Shown here: in pieces, positions 51,633 to 61,300 of the stretch | How positions within the stretch are numbered: the first letter of the stretch is position 1 | How the letters are laid out: the number at the start of each line of letters is the position of its first letter | Assembly: GCA_964385465.1 (NCBI GenBank) | Contig: CAYLPJ010000003.1 | Coordinates: forward strand, 62,001-126,000 | Length of the DNA: 64,000 nt | Direction of reading: 5' to 3' | From: CAYLPJ01 sp964385465 | Lineage (GTDB): Bacteria > Planctomycetota > Phycisphaerae > SM23-33 | Program-made: the position numbers and the translations under genes | Notes under the pieces: model-generated | Seen by the model: only the letters and a program-made list of their open reading frames with translations | What the model was told of the DNA's origin: nothing | Databases searched by the model: none

Positions 51633-54600
51633 ATGGTGCGTGAACGTTCGGTACGGTTGCGGCTGCTGGTCGCGGCGGCGCTTCTGGTCCCGGCGGCCGG
51701 GGCGCGGGCAGGGCACGTGGAGGCCCGGTCGGACGGCACGACGGTGATTCACGTGAAGGTCTGGCAGTTGCCGGACCCGAGCCGGACGGACACGTTCACG
51801 CGGGCGGAGGTCGCGGGGGTCAAGGCGTTCATCCGGCGGTTCCCGGAGATCTTCGCCGAGAAGTACGCCGCCGAGTACAAGGCCAACCCCGACAAGTTCG
51901 GCGACTACAACTGGGACAAGGTCGCCATCGAGCTTCAGCAGTTCTCCGGCATCCGCGTCGAGGGCGTGGAGACGGACCTGCTGGCCATCGCCGGGCGGGT
52001 GGCGCCCGACGTGCTCTACGTCAATTTCCGCAAGTCCGACAACTACATCCAGAACAGCTTCCTCTACCCGCTGGACAAGCCCGAGGACAACTACCTCACG
52101 GGCATGACGAAGGAGGAAGTGGACTTCCGGATCCACCGGAAGATCTGGCCGGTGATCTGGCGGCGGGGCCCCGGCGGCTCGGACGCCAACACCATCGGCC
52201 TGGCCGACGGGACGGAGCTGTCGTTCCCCCAGTGCCGCGGGCGGGTCTGGGCGATCCCCTTCGGCGGGGCAATCGGCAAGGTCCTGCTGTACCGCAAGGA
52301 CCTCTTCGACGAGCACCGCATCCCGTACCCCGACACCGGGTGGACCTGGGAAGACCTCTACGCCGCGGCGAAGAAGATCACCGACCCGCAGCGCGGCATC
52401 TACGGCATGCAACTGGGGCGGGGCAAGCACGAGTCCTGGTACTGGGTGACGTTCCTCTGGTCGGCCGGCGCCGACGTGATGGTCCACGACCCCGAGACCG
52501 ACCGCTGGCGGTGCGTGTTCGACACGCGGCAGGCGGCCAGGGCGCTGGACTTCTACACGCGGCTGTCGGCGGAGAAGTGGATCGACGAGGATGGCAAGGT
52601 CCGTCGGGGCTACGCGTACAAGGAGCAGGAGGCCTGGAACAAGTGGGACCGCGGCGAGATCGCCATGCGGTTCGACTACATCGACGGGAAGGTCTTCTCC
52701 AAGATCAACCCCGAGCTGACCGGCATGGCGCCGGTGCCGCTGGGCCCGCCGGGGCCGGACGGCAAGCGCGTCCGCGGCGGCGAGCTCAACAGCCGCATGA
52801 TGGGCCTGTTCGCCGGCATCGACAACCCCGTCGTCCGCGACGCCGCCTGGGAGTACATGCGGTTCTACGACTCCCGCGAGGCCGTGCGGATCAAGACGCG
52901 GATCATGGTCGAGGGCGGGCTGGGGCGCTTCCTCAACCCCAAGTACCTCCGCATGTTCGGCTACCCCGAGGTCATCCGCCTGGCCCCGAAGGGCTGGAGC
53001 GACACCTTCGAGATCGCCATCGAGACCGGCAAGCCCGAGCCCTACGGGCGAAACAGCAACTACGCCTACGACCTGATGACCTCCCCCATCCAGCAGGCCG
53101 AGCAGATGGCGCTCGGCGGCGAGCTCCCCGAGGACCCCAACGAGCGGCTGGACGTGCTCCACGGCCTGCTCAAGCGGGCCAACGCGCGGGCGAACGAGGA
53201 GATGATCGGCATCATCTCCCCCGAGGAGCGGACCCGGCGGGACATCGTCGCGTCGATCGTCCTGGCCGGCATCGTCATCGCCTTCGGCTTCGTCTTCCGC
53301 TTCATCATCCGCAAGTTCACGCCCCCCGAGGCGCTGATCGGCAAGAAGGTCCGCTGGGGGTTCTGGCGGTACCGCTGGGCATACCTGCTGATGCTCCCGG
53401 CCGTGCTGACGATCCTCGTCTGGCGCTACATTCCCCTGGCCCGCGGGAGTGTGATGGCGTTCCAGGACTACCGCCTGATGGGCGAGAGCAGTTGGGTGTG
53501 GGTGCAGAACTTCGGCGACCTGCTGTGGGACATGGAATGGTGGCGGGCGGTCTGGAATTCCATCCGGTACTGCTTCCTGGTGATGACCACCACCTTCCTG
53601 CCGCCGATCATCCTCGCCGTGCTGCTCCAGGAGGTGCCCCGCGGGAAGATGCTCTTCCGCTCGATCTACTACCTCCCGGCCGTCACCGGCGGGCTGGTGC
53701 TGATGATCATGTGGAAGCAGTTCTACGACCCGTCGGAGAACGGCGTGCTCAACGCGATCGTGATGAGTATCCCGGCCGTGGGGTTCGTCGCGCTGGGGAC
53801 GGTGCTGGCGGTGGTGGCCTGGCTGTTCGTCCGGCGGATGCTGTATCACGACCTGAACGTCCAGGCCGCCCTGTTCGCCACCGGCGGGGTCGTGCTGTTC
53901 CTGACCTTCGCGGGCCTGGCCTGGCCGATCATCTTCCGCGGCGGGCGGGGGCTGTGGGAGGTGCTGGGGGCGCTGCTGGCCTCGAGCCTCGCCGAGGCCG
54001 TCGGGCCGACCGGCTCGCCGGGCCTGGACACGGCGATGCGCTGGACGCCGCTGATCCTCGTGCTGATTGTCGCCCTGGCCCTGGCGTGGTGGCTCTGGCG
54101 GGCCGTCCGCCACCGCTTCGTGGACCGCCCCCGGCTGAAGGTCGGCCTGATCGTCGCCGGCGTGGTCGCCATCGTGATCGCCTACATCGTCTTCGCCCGC
54201 CCTGCCCTGCCGAAGGTCCTGCCCGTTGGGGGGTTGGGGGTGTGGCTGGCGCGGCTGCCCGGGCGGCTGATCGGCACGCTGCCCGAGCCGTTCCGCTGGC
54301 GGGGCGATCCGGACACGGCCATGCTGACGGTGGTCATCCCGATGATCTGGGCGGGCATGGGCCCGGGGTGCCTGATCTACCTGGCGGCGCTGAAGGGCAT
54401 CTCGGACGACTTCTACGAGGCCGCCGACCTCGACGGCGCGACGTTCATCGACAAGGTCCTGTTCGTGGTCTTCCCGATCCTTCGCCCGCTGATCCTGATC
54501 AACTTCCTGGGCGTGTTCATCGCATCGTTCTACGGCTCGACGGCGATGATCATGGTGATGACCGGCGGGGGGGCGGACACCGAGACCGCCGGGCTGCACA

Positions 54601-54746
54601 TCTTCTACAAGGCGTTCATCTTCCTGAAGATCGGCCCGGCGACGGCGCGGGCCTGGGTGCTGGCGGCGATGCTGATCGGCTTTACGGTCTACCAGCTCCG
54701 GATTCTCAGCCGCCTCGAGTTCCGGACCACGGGGAAGAAGGAGTAG
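51633..54746 (+). CDS. fused sugar-binding protein and MalF-like ABC permease, 1037 aa
   Basis: Signal-like N-terminus (VRLRLLVAAALLVPAAGARA). Residues of about 30-500 are a family 1 extracellular solute-binding protein: VWAIPFGGAIGKVLLYRKDL, YPDTGWTWEDLYAAAKKITD and GEIAMRF are typical. A membrane helix about 535-556 anchors it, and the MalF-like permease follows from about 580 (YLLMLPAVLTILVWRYIPLA), with EAADLDGATFIDKVLFVVFP as the ATPase-docking EAA loop. Between two conserved permease segments lie about 180 extra residues (about 709-890) holding four further hydrophobic helices, which ordinary MalF proteins lack. It imports a sugar or oligosaccharide across the inner membrane. No ATPase gene is in the window. 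Its stop is three bases before the next permease. Confidence 0.9.
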   Translation: MVRERSVRLRLLVAAALLVPAAGARAGHVEARSDGTTVIHVKVWQLPDPSRTDTFTRAEVAGVKAFIRRFPEIFAEKYAAEYKANPDKFGDYNWDKVAIELQQFSGIRVEGVETDLLAIAGRVAPDVLYVNFRKSDNYIQNSFLYPLDKPEDNYLTGMTKEEVDFRIHRKIWPVIWRRGPGGSDANTIGLADGTELSFPQCRGRVWAIPFGGAIGKVLLYRKDLFDEHRIPYPDTGWTWEDLYAAAKKITDPQRGIYGMQLGRGKHESWYWVTFLWSAGADVMVHDPETDRWRCVFDTRQAARALDFYTRLSAEKWIDEDGKVRRGYAYKEQEAWNKWDRGEIAMRFDYIDGKVFSKINPELTGMAPVPLGPPGPDGKRVRGGELNSRMMGLFAGIDNPVVRDAAWEYMRFYDSREAVRIKTRIMVEGGLGRFLNPKYLRMFGYPEVIRLAPKGWSDTFEIAIETGKPEPYGRNSNYAYDLMTSPIQQAEQMALGGELPEDPNERLDVLHGLLKRANARANEEMIGIISPEERTRRDIVASIVLAGIVIAFGFVFRFIIRKFTPPEALIGKKVRWGFWRYRWAYLLMLPAVLTILVWRYIPLARGSVMAFQDYRLMGESSWVWVQNFGDLLWDMEWWRAVWNSIRYCFLVMTTTFLPPIILAVLLQEVPRGKMLFRSIYYLPAVTGGLVLMIMWKQFYDPSENGVLNAIVMSIPAVGFVALGTVLAVVAWLFVRRMLYHDLNVQAALFATGGVVLFLTFAGLAWPIIFRGGRGLWEVLGALLASSLAEAVGPTGSPGLDTAMRWTPLILVLIVALALAWWLWRAVRHRFVDRPRLKVGLIVAGVVAIVIAYIVFARPALPKVLPVGGLGVWLARLPGRLIGTLPEPFRWRGDPDTAMLTVVIPMIWAGMGPGCLIYLAALKGISDDFYEAADLDGATFIDKVLFVVFPILRPLILINFLGVFIASFYGSTAMIMVMTGGGADTETAGLHIFYKAFIFLKIGPATARAWVLAAMLIGFTVYQLRILSRLEFRTTGKKE

Positions 54747-54749
54747 CCC

Positions 54750-56666
54750 ATGCCGATCATCTCGACGATCGGGCGCGACTCCCCGAAGGTCCGGCTGCTG
54801 GTGTGGACCATCTACGGCCTGCTGATCGCCGGGGCGATCACCATGCTCTACCCGTTCCTGCTGATGCTGGCCGGGACGACCAAGAGCAGCGTCGACAAGG
54901 CCGAGATGCGCGTTGTCCCGTCGTACCTGACCGACGACGGGGCGCTCTGGCGCAAGCACGTCGAGGGGCTGTTCAACGAGTCGCTGGGCACCATGAAGCT
55001 CACGTACCGCCGGGACGTGATCTCCTTCGCCCGCCTGCCGCGACCGCGCACGCCGAACCGCAGGCTCGCCGAGGCGTGGCGGGCGTTCCTCGACGACGCG
55101 AACCTTCCTTTCTACAGCTACACGATCGGCTACCTCTTCGCGCCGATCTCCCGCAAGGCGGTCCCCAGCGCCGCCCGCGAGTTCAAGGACCGCCTGATCG
55201 ACCGCTGCGGGGGGGACATCGAGCGGCTCAACCGCGAGCTCGGCTGCGACTTCGTGGACTGGAACGCCTTCTTCGTCCAGCCCCCCCAGTATTACCTCCG
55301 GCGGAGCAAGCCCAACGAGACCGGCTTCGCCGAGGTCCTGCGCGAGTTCCAGCGTCGCCAGCCGATCGGCAACCGCTACTACTTCTCCATCGAGGGCCAC
55401 TTCCGCTACGCCTTCTGCATGACGCAGTACACCCGCGACATCGAGACGTACAACAAGGCCCACGGCACCGATCACGAAAGCTACGCCGACGTGCACCTCT
55501 CCCGCCGCCTGCCCGCCGGGCCCGGGCGCAGCGCCCGCGAGCGGGCCGACTGGGAGGAGTACGTCCGCACCATCGTGAACCTGTTCTGGATCCGTGCCGA
55601 TCCCGGGGCCGCCGGGCCCTACCGGGACTTCCTCCGCGCCAAGTACGGAGACATCGACACCCTCAACCGCGGCTACGAGGCCGATTACGCCGGCTTCGAC
55701 GAGGTCCCGCTGATCGTCGAGCCGCCGGACCGCGGGCTGCGACTCAGCGACTGGGACGCCTTCCTCCAGGGCTGGAAGGACCCCGACTCCGGCCGGATGC
55801 ACCAGCTCCCCGCCGAGAGGATCCGCATCCACAGCGTCGACTTCCTCTACCAGGACTGGCTGATCGAGCGCTACGGCTCGCTCGACGCCGCCAACAAGGC
55901 CCTCGGCACGGACTACGAGACCCTCGCCGACGCGCTGCCCCCCCAGGAAGACCTCCACTGGTTCGCCTTCACCGACAAGACCGGCGAGCTCCGCCGCGAG
56001 TTCACCGTCCGGAACTTCCTCGCGGTCTTCGACTACATCATCCTCCACGGCCGGGGGGTGATGAACACCGCGATCTACTGCGCCCTGGCCGTCATGGCGG
56101 CGCTGCTGGTCAACCCCCTCGCCGCCTACGCGCTCAGCCGCTACCGCCCGCCGTCGTCGTACAAGATCCTCCTGGTGCTCATGCTCACGATGGCCTTCCC
56201 GCCGATGGTCGGCATGATCCCGTCGTTCCTGATGCTCCGCGAGTTCAACCTGCTGAACACCTTCGCGGCGCTGATCCTGCCCGGCATGGCCAACGGGTAC
56301 TCCATCTTCCTGCTGAAGGGCTTCTTCGACTCCCAGCCGAAGGAGCTGTACGAGTCGGCCGCGCTGGACGGCGCCGGGGAGTTCCGCATCTTCTGGCAGA
56401 TCACCATGAGCCTCTCCAAGCCGATCCTCGCGGTGATCGCGCTGAACGCCTTCAAACTGGCGTACGCCAACTTCATGTTCGCGCTGCTGACCTGCCAGGA
56501 CAAGAAGATGTGGACGCTGATGGTCTGGCTCTACGAGCTCCAGCGAGACAGCGGGCAGGGCGTCATCTACGCCTCGCTCGTCATCGCCGCCGTGCCCATC
56601 TTCCTGATGTTCGTCCTCTGCCAGAACATCATCATGCGAGGCATCGTCGTGCCCGTGGAGAAGTGA
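54750..56666 (+). CDS. MalG-like ABC permease with large extracytoplasmic repeat insert, 638 aa
   Basis: MalG proteins are about 280 residues; this has 638. Helix 1 is residues 16-40 (LLVWTIYGLLIAGAITMLYP). From about 45 to 430 comes an insert, then the normal permease core (ILHGRGVMNTAIYCALAVMA, MLTMAFPPMVGMIPSFLM, EAA loop ESAALDGAGEFRIFWQITMS). In the insert I see about four repeats: FKDRLIDRCGGDIERLNREL, RDIETYNKAHGTDHESYADV, FLRAKYGDIDTLNRGYEADY and WLIERYGSLDAANKALGTDY. These resemble the 'W-L-x-x-x-Y-G-x-x-x-x-L-N-x-x-W-G-T' segment of GH42-type glycosidases. The insert should lie outside the membrane. It may bind sugar or the fused binding domain of its partner; that is inference. It pairs with the preceding permease. 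Confidence 0.9.
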   Translation: MPIISTIGRDSPKVRLLVWTIYGLLIAGAITMLYPFLLMLAGTTKSSVDKAEMRVVPSYLTDDGALWRKHVEGLFNESLGTMKLTYRRDVISFARLPRPRTPNRRLAEAWRAFLDDANLPFYSYTIGYLFAPISRKAVPSAAREFKDRLIDRCGGDIERLNRELGCDFVDWNAFFVQPPQYYLRRSKPNETGFAEVLREFQRRQPIGNRYYFSIEGHFRYAFCMTQYTRDIETYNKAHGTDHESYADVHLSRRLPAGPGRSARERADWEEYVRTIVNLFWIRADPGAAGPYRDFLRAKYGDIDTLNRGYEADYAGFDEVPLIVEPPDRGLRLSDWDAFLQGWKDPDSGRMHQLPAERIRIHSVDFLYQDWLIERYGSLDAANKALGTDYETLADALPPQEDLHWFAFTDKTGELRREFTVRNFLAVFDYIILHGRGVMNTAIYCALAVMAALLVNPLAAYALSRYRPPSSYKILLVLMLTMAFPPMVGMIPSFLMLREFNLLNTFAALILPGMANGYSIFLLKGFFDSQPKELYESAALDGAGEFRIFWQITMSLSKPILAVIALNAFKLAYANFMFALLTCQDKKMWTLMVWLYELQRDSGQGVIYASLVIAAVPIFLMFVLCQNIIMRGIVVPVEK

Positions 56667-56701
56667 CCGCCGGCCCGTCCTGTCGAGAAAGGACACCCGA
56701 C

Positions 56702-58267
56702 GTGAGAACGCGATCCCCCGCCCGGGGCCTGCTGGCCTTGCTGTGCCTGTCCGCCCCCGCCCTCGCGGAGGTCCGGCTCCCCGCCGTCTTCGACGCCAAC
56801 ATGGTCCTCCAGCGCGACGTGCCCCTTGCCGTCTGGGGCCGGGCCGACGCCGGCGAGAAGGTCACCGTCGCGGTCGCCGGGCGGAGCCGGTCCGCCACCG
56901 CCGACGCCGCCGGCCGCTGGGCGCTGACGCTCGATCCGATGGCCGCCGGAGGCCCGCACACGATGACCGTCGGAGGGACCAACCGCATCGAGCTGGGCAA
57001 CGTGATGGTCGGGGAGGTCTGGCTGTGCTCGGGGCAGTCGAACATGGCCATGACCGTCTCCCGCTGCAAGGACCCCAACGCCGAGCGGGGGGGGGCGACC
57101 TTCCCCGGCATCCGCATGATGACCGTCAAGCGCGTCACCGCCGAGACGCCGCAGGGCGACTGCGAAGGCACCTGGACCGTCTGCTCGCCCGAGACGGTGG
57201 GGCGGTTCTCGGGCACGGCGTACTTCTTCGGCCGGGCGCTGCACAAGGCGCTCGACGTGCCCGTCGGGCTGATCAACGCCTCCTGGGGCGGCACGCCGGT
57301 GCAGGCCTGGACGGCCGACCAACCCCAGCGCGACGAGCCGAAGCTCCAGCCGCTGCTGGCGTGGTGGACGCGGCGGATCGCCGCCTACGACCCGAACGCC
57401 GCCAAGGCCGCCTACCAGCGGCGCCTCGCCGCGTGGCAGCAGCGCGTCGAGCGCGCCCGCGCCGCCGGGCGGCGCCGCCCGCGGCGCCCCCGCCCGCCCG
57501 TCCACCCGCGCCGCCAGCCCCACCGGCCTGGCAACCTCTACAACGCCATGATCGCCCCGCTGGCGCCGTACACGCTGCGGGGGGCCCTCTGGTACCAGGG
57601 CGAGGCCAACGCCAAGCGGTACGACGCGAGCCTCTACGGCCTGCAACTGCGGATGATGATCGCCAACTGGCGGGCGCTCTGGGGCCGCGAGATGCCCTTC
57701 CTCTGGGTCCAACTGCCCAACTTCATGAAGCCCCAGACCGCCCCCGTCGAGACCGGCGGCTGGGTGGTCGTCCAGGAGCAGATGCTTGAGACGCTCGCCG
57801 TGGCCGGTACCGGCATGGCCGTGACGATCGACATCGGCGAGGCGCGGGACATCCACCCCGCGAACAAGCAGGACGTCGGGCGGCGGCTGGCGAGGTGGGC
57901 GCTGGCGTCGGTGTACGGCAAGGACGTGGTCCGCTGCGGGCCGCTCTACAAGTCCATGCGCGTCGAGGACGGGCGGATCGTCCTGAGCTTCGGCCACGTC
58001 GGCGGCGGGTTGGTCTGCAAGGGCGAGAAGCTCGACGGCTTCGCCATCGCGGGGGCGGACAGGACCTTCGTCTGGGCCGATGCGAAGATCGTCGGCGAGA
58101 CCGTCGTCGTCTCCTCCCCGGACGTCCCCGCCCCGGTCGCCTGCCGGTACGCCTGGGCGTCGAACCCCAAGATCAGCCTGTTCAACGCGGCCGGCCTGCC
58201 CGCTGCCCCGTTCCGCACCGACGACTGGAAACTCGACTACGAACCGCCGGAGCTTCTGGTACGGTAG
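56702..58267 (+). CDS. sialate O-acetylesterase-like SGNH esterase, 521 aa
   Basis: Starts at GTG (56702) with AAAGGA eight bases upstream. Signal peptide (GLLALLCLSAPALA), then the SASA opening LPAVFDANMVLQRDVPLAVW, the nucleophile motif VGEVWLCSGQSNMAM, the GINASWGGTPVQAW-type oxyanion block (here LINASWGGTPVQAWT), WYQGEANA and the His motif DIHPANKQDVGRRLA. A basic proline-arginine-rich stretch (RRRPRRPRPPVHPRRQ) interrupts the middle. These esterases remove acetyl groups from sialic acid or from other acetylated sugars in bacteria. It lies 35 bases after the permeases, so it probably deacetylates the polysaccharide whose fragments they import. Confidence 0.9.
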   Translation: MRTRSPARGLLALLCLSAPALAEVRLPAVFDANMVLQRDVPLAVWGRADAGEKVTVAVAGRSRSATADAAGRWALTLDPMAAGGPHTMTVGGTNRIELGNVMVGEVWLCSGQSNMAMTVSRCKDPNAERGGATFPGIRMMTVKRVTAETPQGDCEGTWTVCSPETVGRFSGTAYFFGRALHKALDVPVGLINASWGGTPVQAWTADQPQRDEPKLQPLLAWWTRRIAAYDPNAAKAAYQRRLAAWQQRVERARAAGRRRPRRPRPPVHPRRQPHRPGNLYNAMIAPLAPYTLRGALWYQGEANAKRYDASLYGLQLRMMIANWRALWGREMPFLWVQLPNFMKPQTAPVETGGWVVVQEQMLETLAVAGTGMAVTIDIGEARDIHPANKQDVGRRLARWALASVYGKDVVRCGPLYKSMRVEDGRIVLSFGHVGGGLVCKGEKLDGFAIAGADRTFVWADAKIVGETVVVSSPDVPAPVACRYAWASNPKISLFNAAGLPAAPFRTDDWKLDYEPPELLVR

Positions 58268-58315
58268 AGCCCGGGCAGGGGGGCGAACGACCATGCAGCA
58301 CGGAAAGGATGCACC

Positions 58316-61300
58316 ATGAGACGAAGAGCCCTTCTGGCAGCGTGTTGGGTCGCGCTGTTCGCGGCGGCCGCGGCGGCCGCGGACACCGGAACCCCAGCCG
58401 AGCTCGTCGAGCGCTCGGGCGTCGCCGGCGGATTGATCGTCCACGTCGGCTGCGGCGACGGGCGAGTCACCGCGGCCCTCCGCGTCAACGAGCGGTACGT
58501 CGTCCAGGGGCTCGACGGGGACGCCTCGAACGTCGCGGCCGCGCGGGAGCGTTTCGTCCAGCGGGGCCTGTCCGGGCCGGTGACGGCGAAGGTGTGGGAC
58601 GGCCCCCGCCTGCCCTACGCCGAGAACCTCGTGAACCTGTTGGTTGTCGGCGCCGGGGCGAAGGTCGCCGACGCCGAGGCCCTGCGCGTGCTCCGGCCCG
58701 ACGGCGTCCTGCTGCGCCGCACCGCCGACGGGTGGGCGAAGACCGCCAAGCCACGCCCGGCGGAGATCGACGACTGGACGCACTACCTCCACGGCCCGGA
58801 CAACAACGCCGTCGCCGCCGATACCGCCGTCCAGCCGCCCCGAAGCCTCCAGTGGGTGGCCGGGCCGAAGTGGGGCCGCAGCCACGACCACCTCTCCAGC
58901 GTCAGCGCGGTCGTCTCGGCGAACGGCCGCATGTTCGCCATCGTCGACGAGGGCCCGACGGCCTCGGTGAAGGCGGCGTCGAAGTGGCGGCTGGTCGCCC
59001 GCGACGCGTTCAACGGCGTGCTGCTCTGGAAGCGCGCGATCGAGCCTTGGGAGCACCAGCTCCGCCCGTTCCGCAGCGGCCCGGCGGAGATGCCCCGCCG
59101 CCTGGTCGCCGTCGGCGACCGCGTGTTCGTCACGCCCGGCTACGGCAAGCCGGTGCTGGCCCTCGATGCCGCCACGGGCGCCGAGCTTCGCAGCTACGCC
59201 GGCACGGCCAACGCCCACGAGATCCTCCATAGCGACGGCAGGCTGTACGTCGTGGTCAGCGAGCCGCTCGAGGCCGACAGCCCCACCACCGGGCGGATCG
59301 TCCGCCGCATGGACGTGTGGCGCGGCTTCTACCAGGAGTACGCCACGCGGTACGAGCCCAAACACCTCGTCGCGATCGACGCCGCCACGGGCAAGCGGCT
59401 CTGGGAGAAGGACGACGCCGACGTCGCCGGCATCCTGCCCCTGACGCTCACCCTCGACGACGGGCGGCTGTTCTTCCAGAACGCCGGGCGCCTGATCGCC
59501 CTCGACGCCGCCGCCGGCAGCGAGCTCTGGAACGTCCAGCGCCCCGGGCCGCGAGGGCGGTACGCCTGGCTGACGCCCACGGTCGTCGCCGTCGACGGCG
59601 TGGTCCTCTCGGCCGACCGGGCGGCCGAGAAGCCCGTGGACACCGGCCGGGGCAAGGACGCCGGCGAGGCCGAGCCGGTCGAGTACCGCGTTTCGGCAAA
59701 CCACATCCTGACCGAGGGCCGGCTGATCGCCTTCTCGGCCGAGACGGGCAAGCGGCTGTGGGACGCCCCCTGCCACGAGGGCTTCAACGCCCCGGCGGAC
59801 GTGCTGGTCATCGGGGGGCGGCTCTACAGCGGGATCCTCGCCTGGGGCCGCCAGCCGGGCATCACGAAGATCTACGACCTGCACACCGGCGAGGTCGTCG
59901 CCACCAAGAAGCCGGACCAGAAGCTCTACACGCTGGGCTTCGGGCACCACCGCTGCCACCGCAACCGCGCGACGACGCGCTACATCATTCAGGGCCGGGC
60001 CGGCATCGAGTTCATCGACGTCCGCGATCCCGACCGCGTGGACGTCAGCCACTGGGTCCGGGGCGCCTGCCAGTACGGCACGCTGCCGTGCAACGGCCTC
60101 ATGTACGCACCCACGCATCCCTGCGCGTGCTACGTCGCCGCCAAGCTCAGCGGGTTCAACGCCCTGTCCGGAGAGCGGCCGGAGACGGGCCAACCCGTCG
60201 AGGAGCTCACCGTCAAGGGCCCCGCCTTCGGGAAGATCGTCCCGGACGCCGGCGCCGCAGATCCCGCCGATTGGCCCACGCTCCGTCACGACCCCGCGCG
60301 AAGCGGCTCGACCGCGGCGGCCGTGGGGACCGAGTTGGCCCCCGCGTGGAAGACCCCGCTGCCCGGGCCCCTGACGGCCGTGACCGTCGCCGACGGGCGG
60401 CTGTTCGTGGCCCGCCGCGAGGCCGGCGAGGTCCGCTGCCTCGATGCCGAGAACGGCAAGCCGCTGTGGTCGTTCCCCGCCGGGTCGCGCGTGGATTCCC
60501 CGCCGGCCGTCTGCGGCAACGCCGTGTACTTCGGCTCGGCTGACGGGTGGATCTACTGCCTCCGCGCCGCCGACGGGGAGCTCGCCTGGCGGTACCGCGT
60601 CGCGCCCGAGGCCAGGCAGGTGGTCGCCTACGGGCGGTTGGAGTCGGCCTGGCCGGTCCACGGGACCGTGCTCGTGCGCCCCGGGCCGCAGCAGGGCAAA
60701 CCGCTGGCCTACGCCGCGGCCGGGCGGTCGTCCTACGTCGACGGCGGCGTGTTCCTCTGCGCCGTCGACGCCGCCACCGGCGAGCCGCGCTTCCGCCGGC
60801 GGCTGTGCAGCCTCGACCCCGAGACCGGCCAGGAACCGCAGAAGAACGTCCGCGGCGTCAGCATGCCCGGGCACATCCCCGACGTGCTCGCCAGCGAGGG
60901 CGACGCGCTGTTCATGCGGCACGCGAGGTTCGACCTCGCCGGCCGCCCGCTGAAAGAGTACGTCGACCACCTGTTCTGCTCGGCCGGGTTCGTGGACGAT
61001 ACGTGGTGGCACCGGACGTATCTTCAGATCGGGCGCTATATGCGCGGCGGCTACGGCGGCTGGGGCCGGGCCGGAAACGAGAACGTCTCCGGCAAGGCGC
61101 TCGTCCGCCGCGGCGGGAAGGCGTTCGGGTTCGGCCGGAAGAAGTACATCGTCACCGGCAGCCACATCGGGATGCAGGCCGAGTGCCACCTCTTCGCCGC
61201 CGACCTGAACCCGCCCGCCGACAAGGCCTCCGCCGCCAAGGGCCGGAAGGGCCGCAAACGCCGCGGCCGAAAGCCACGCCACGCCTACACGTGGTCGAAG

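Noticed and set aside
51453..56696. A 1747-codon open frame on the minus strand opposite the transporter genes
   Set aside because: It mirrors two clearly conserved ABC permease genes; the translation is repetitive, rich in His/Asp/Arg/Gly and matches no family. In sequence of this GC content antisense frames stay open by chance.
52232..58267. A 2011-codon plus-strand frame running from inside the first permease to the end of the esterase
   Set aside because: Only its last part (from GTG 56702) is the esterase. The earlier part is an out-of-frame shadow of the permeases.
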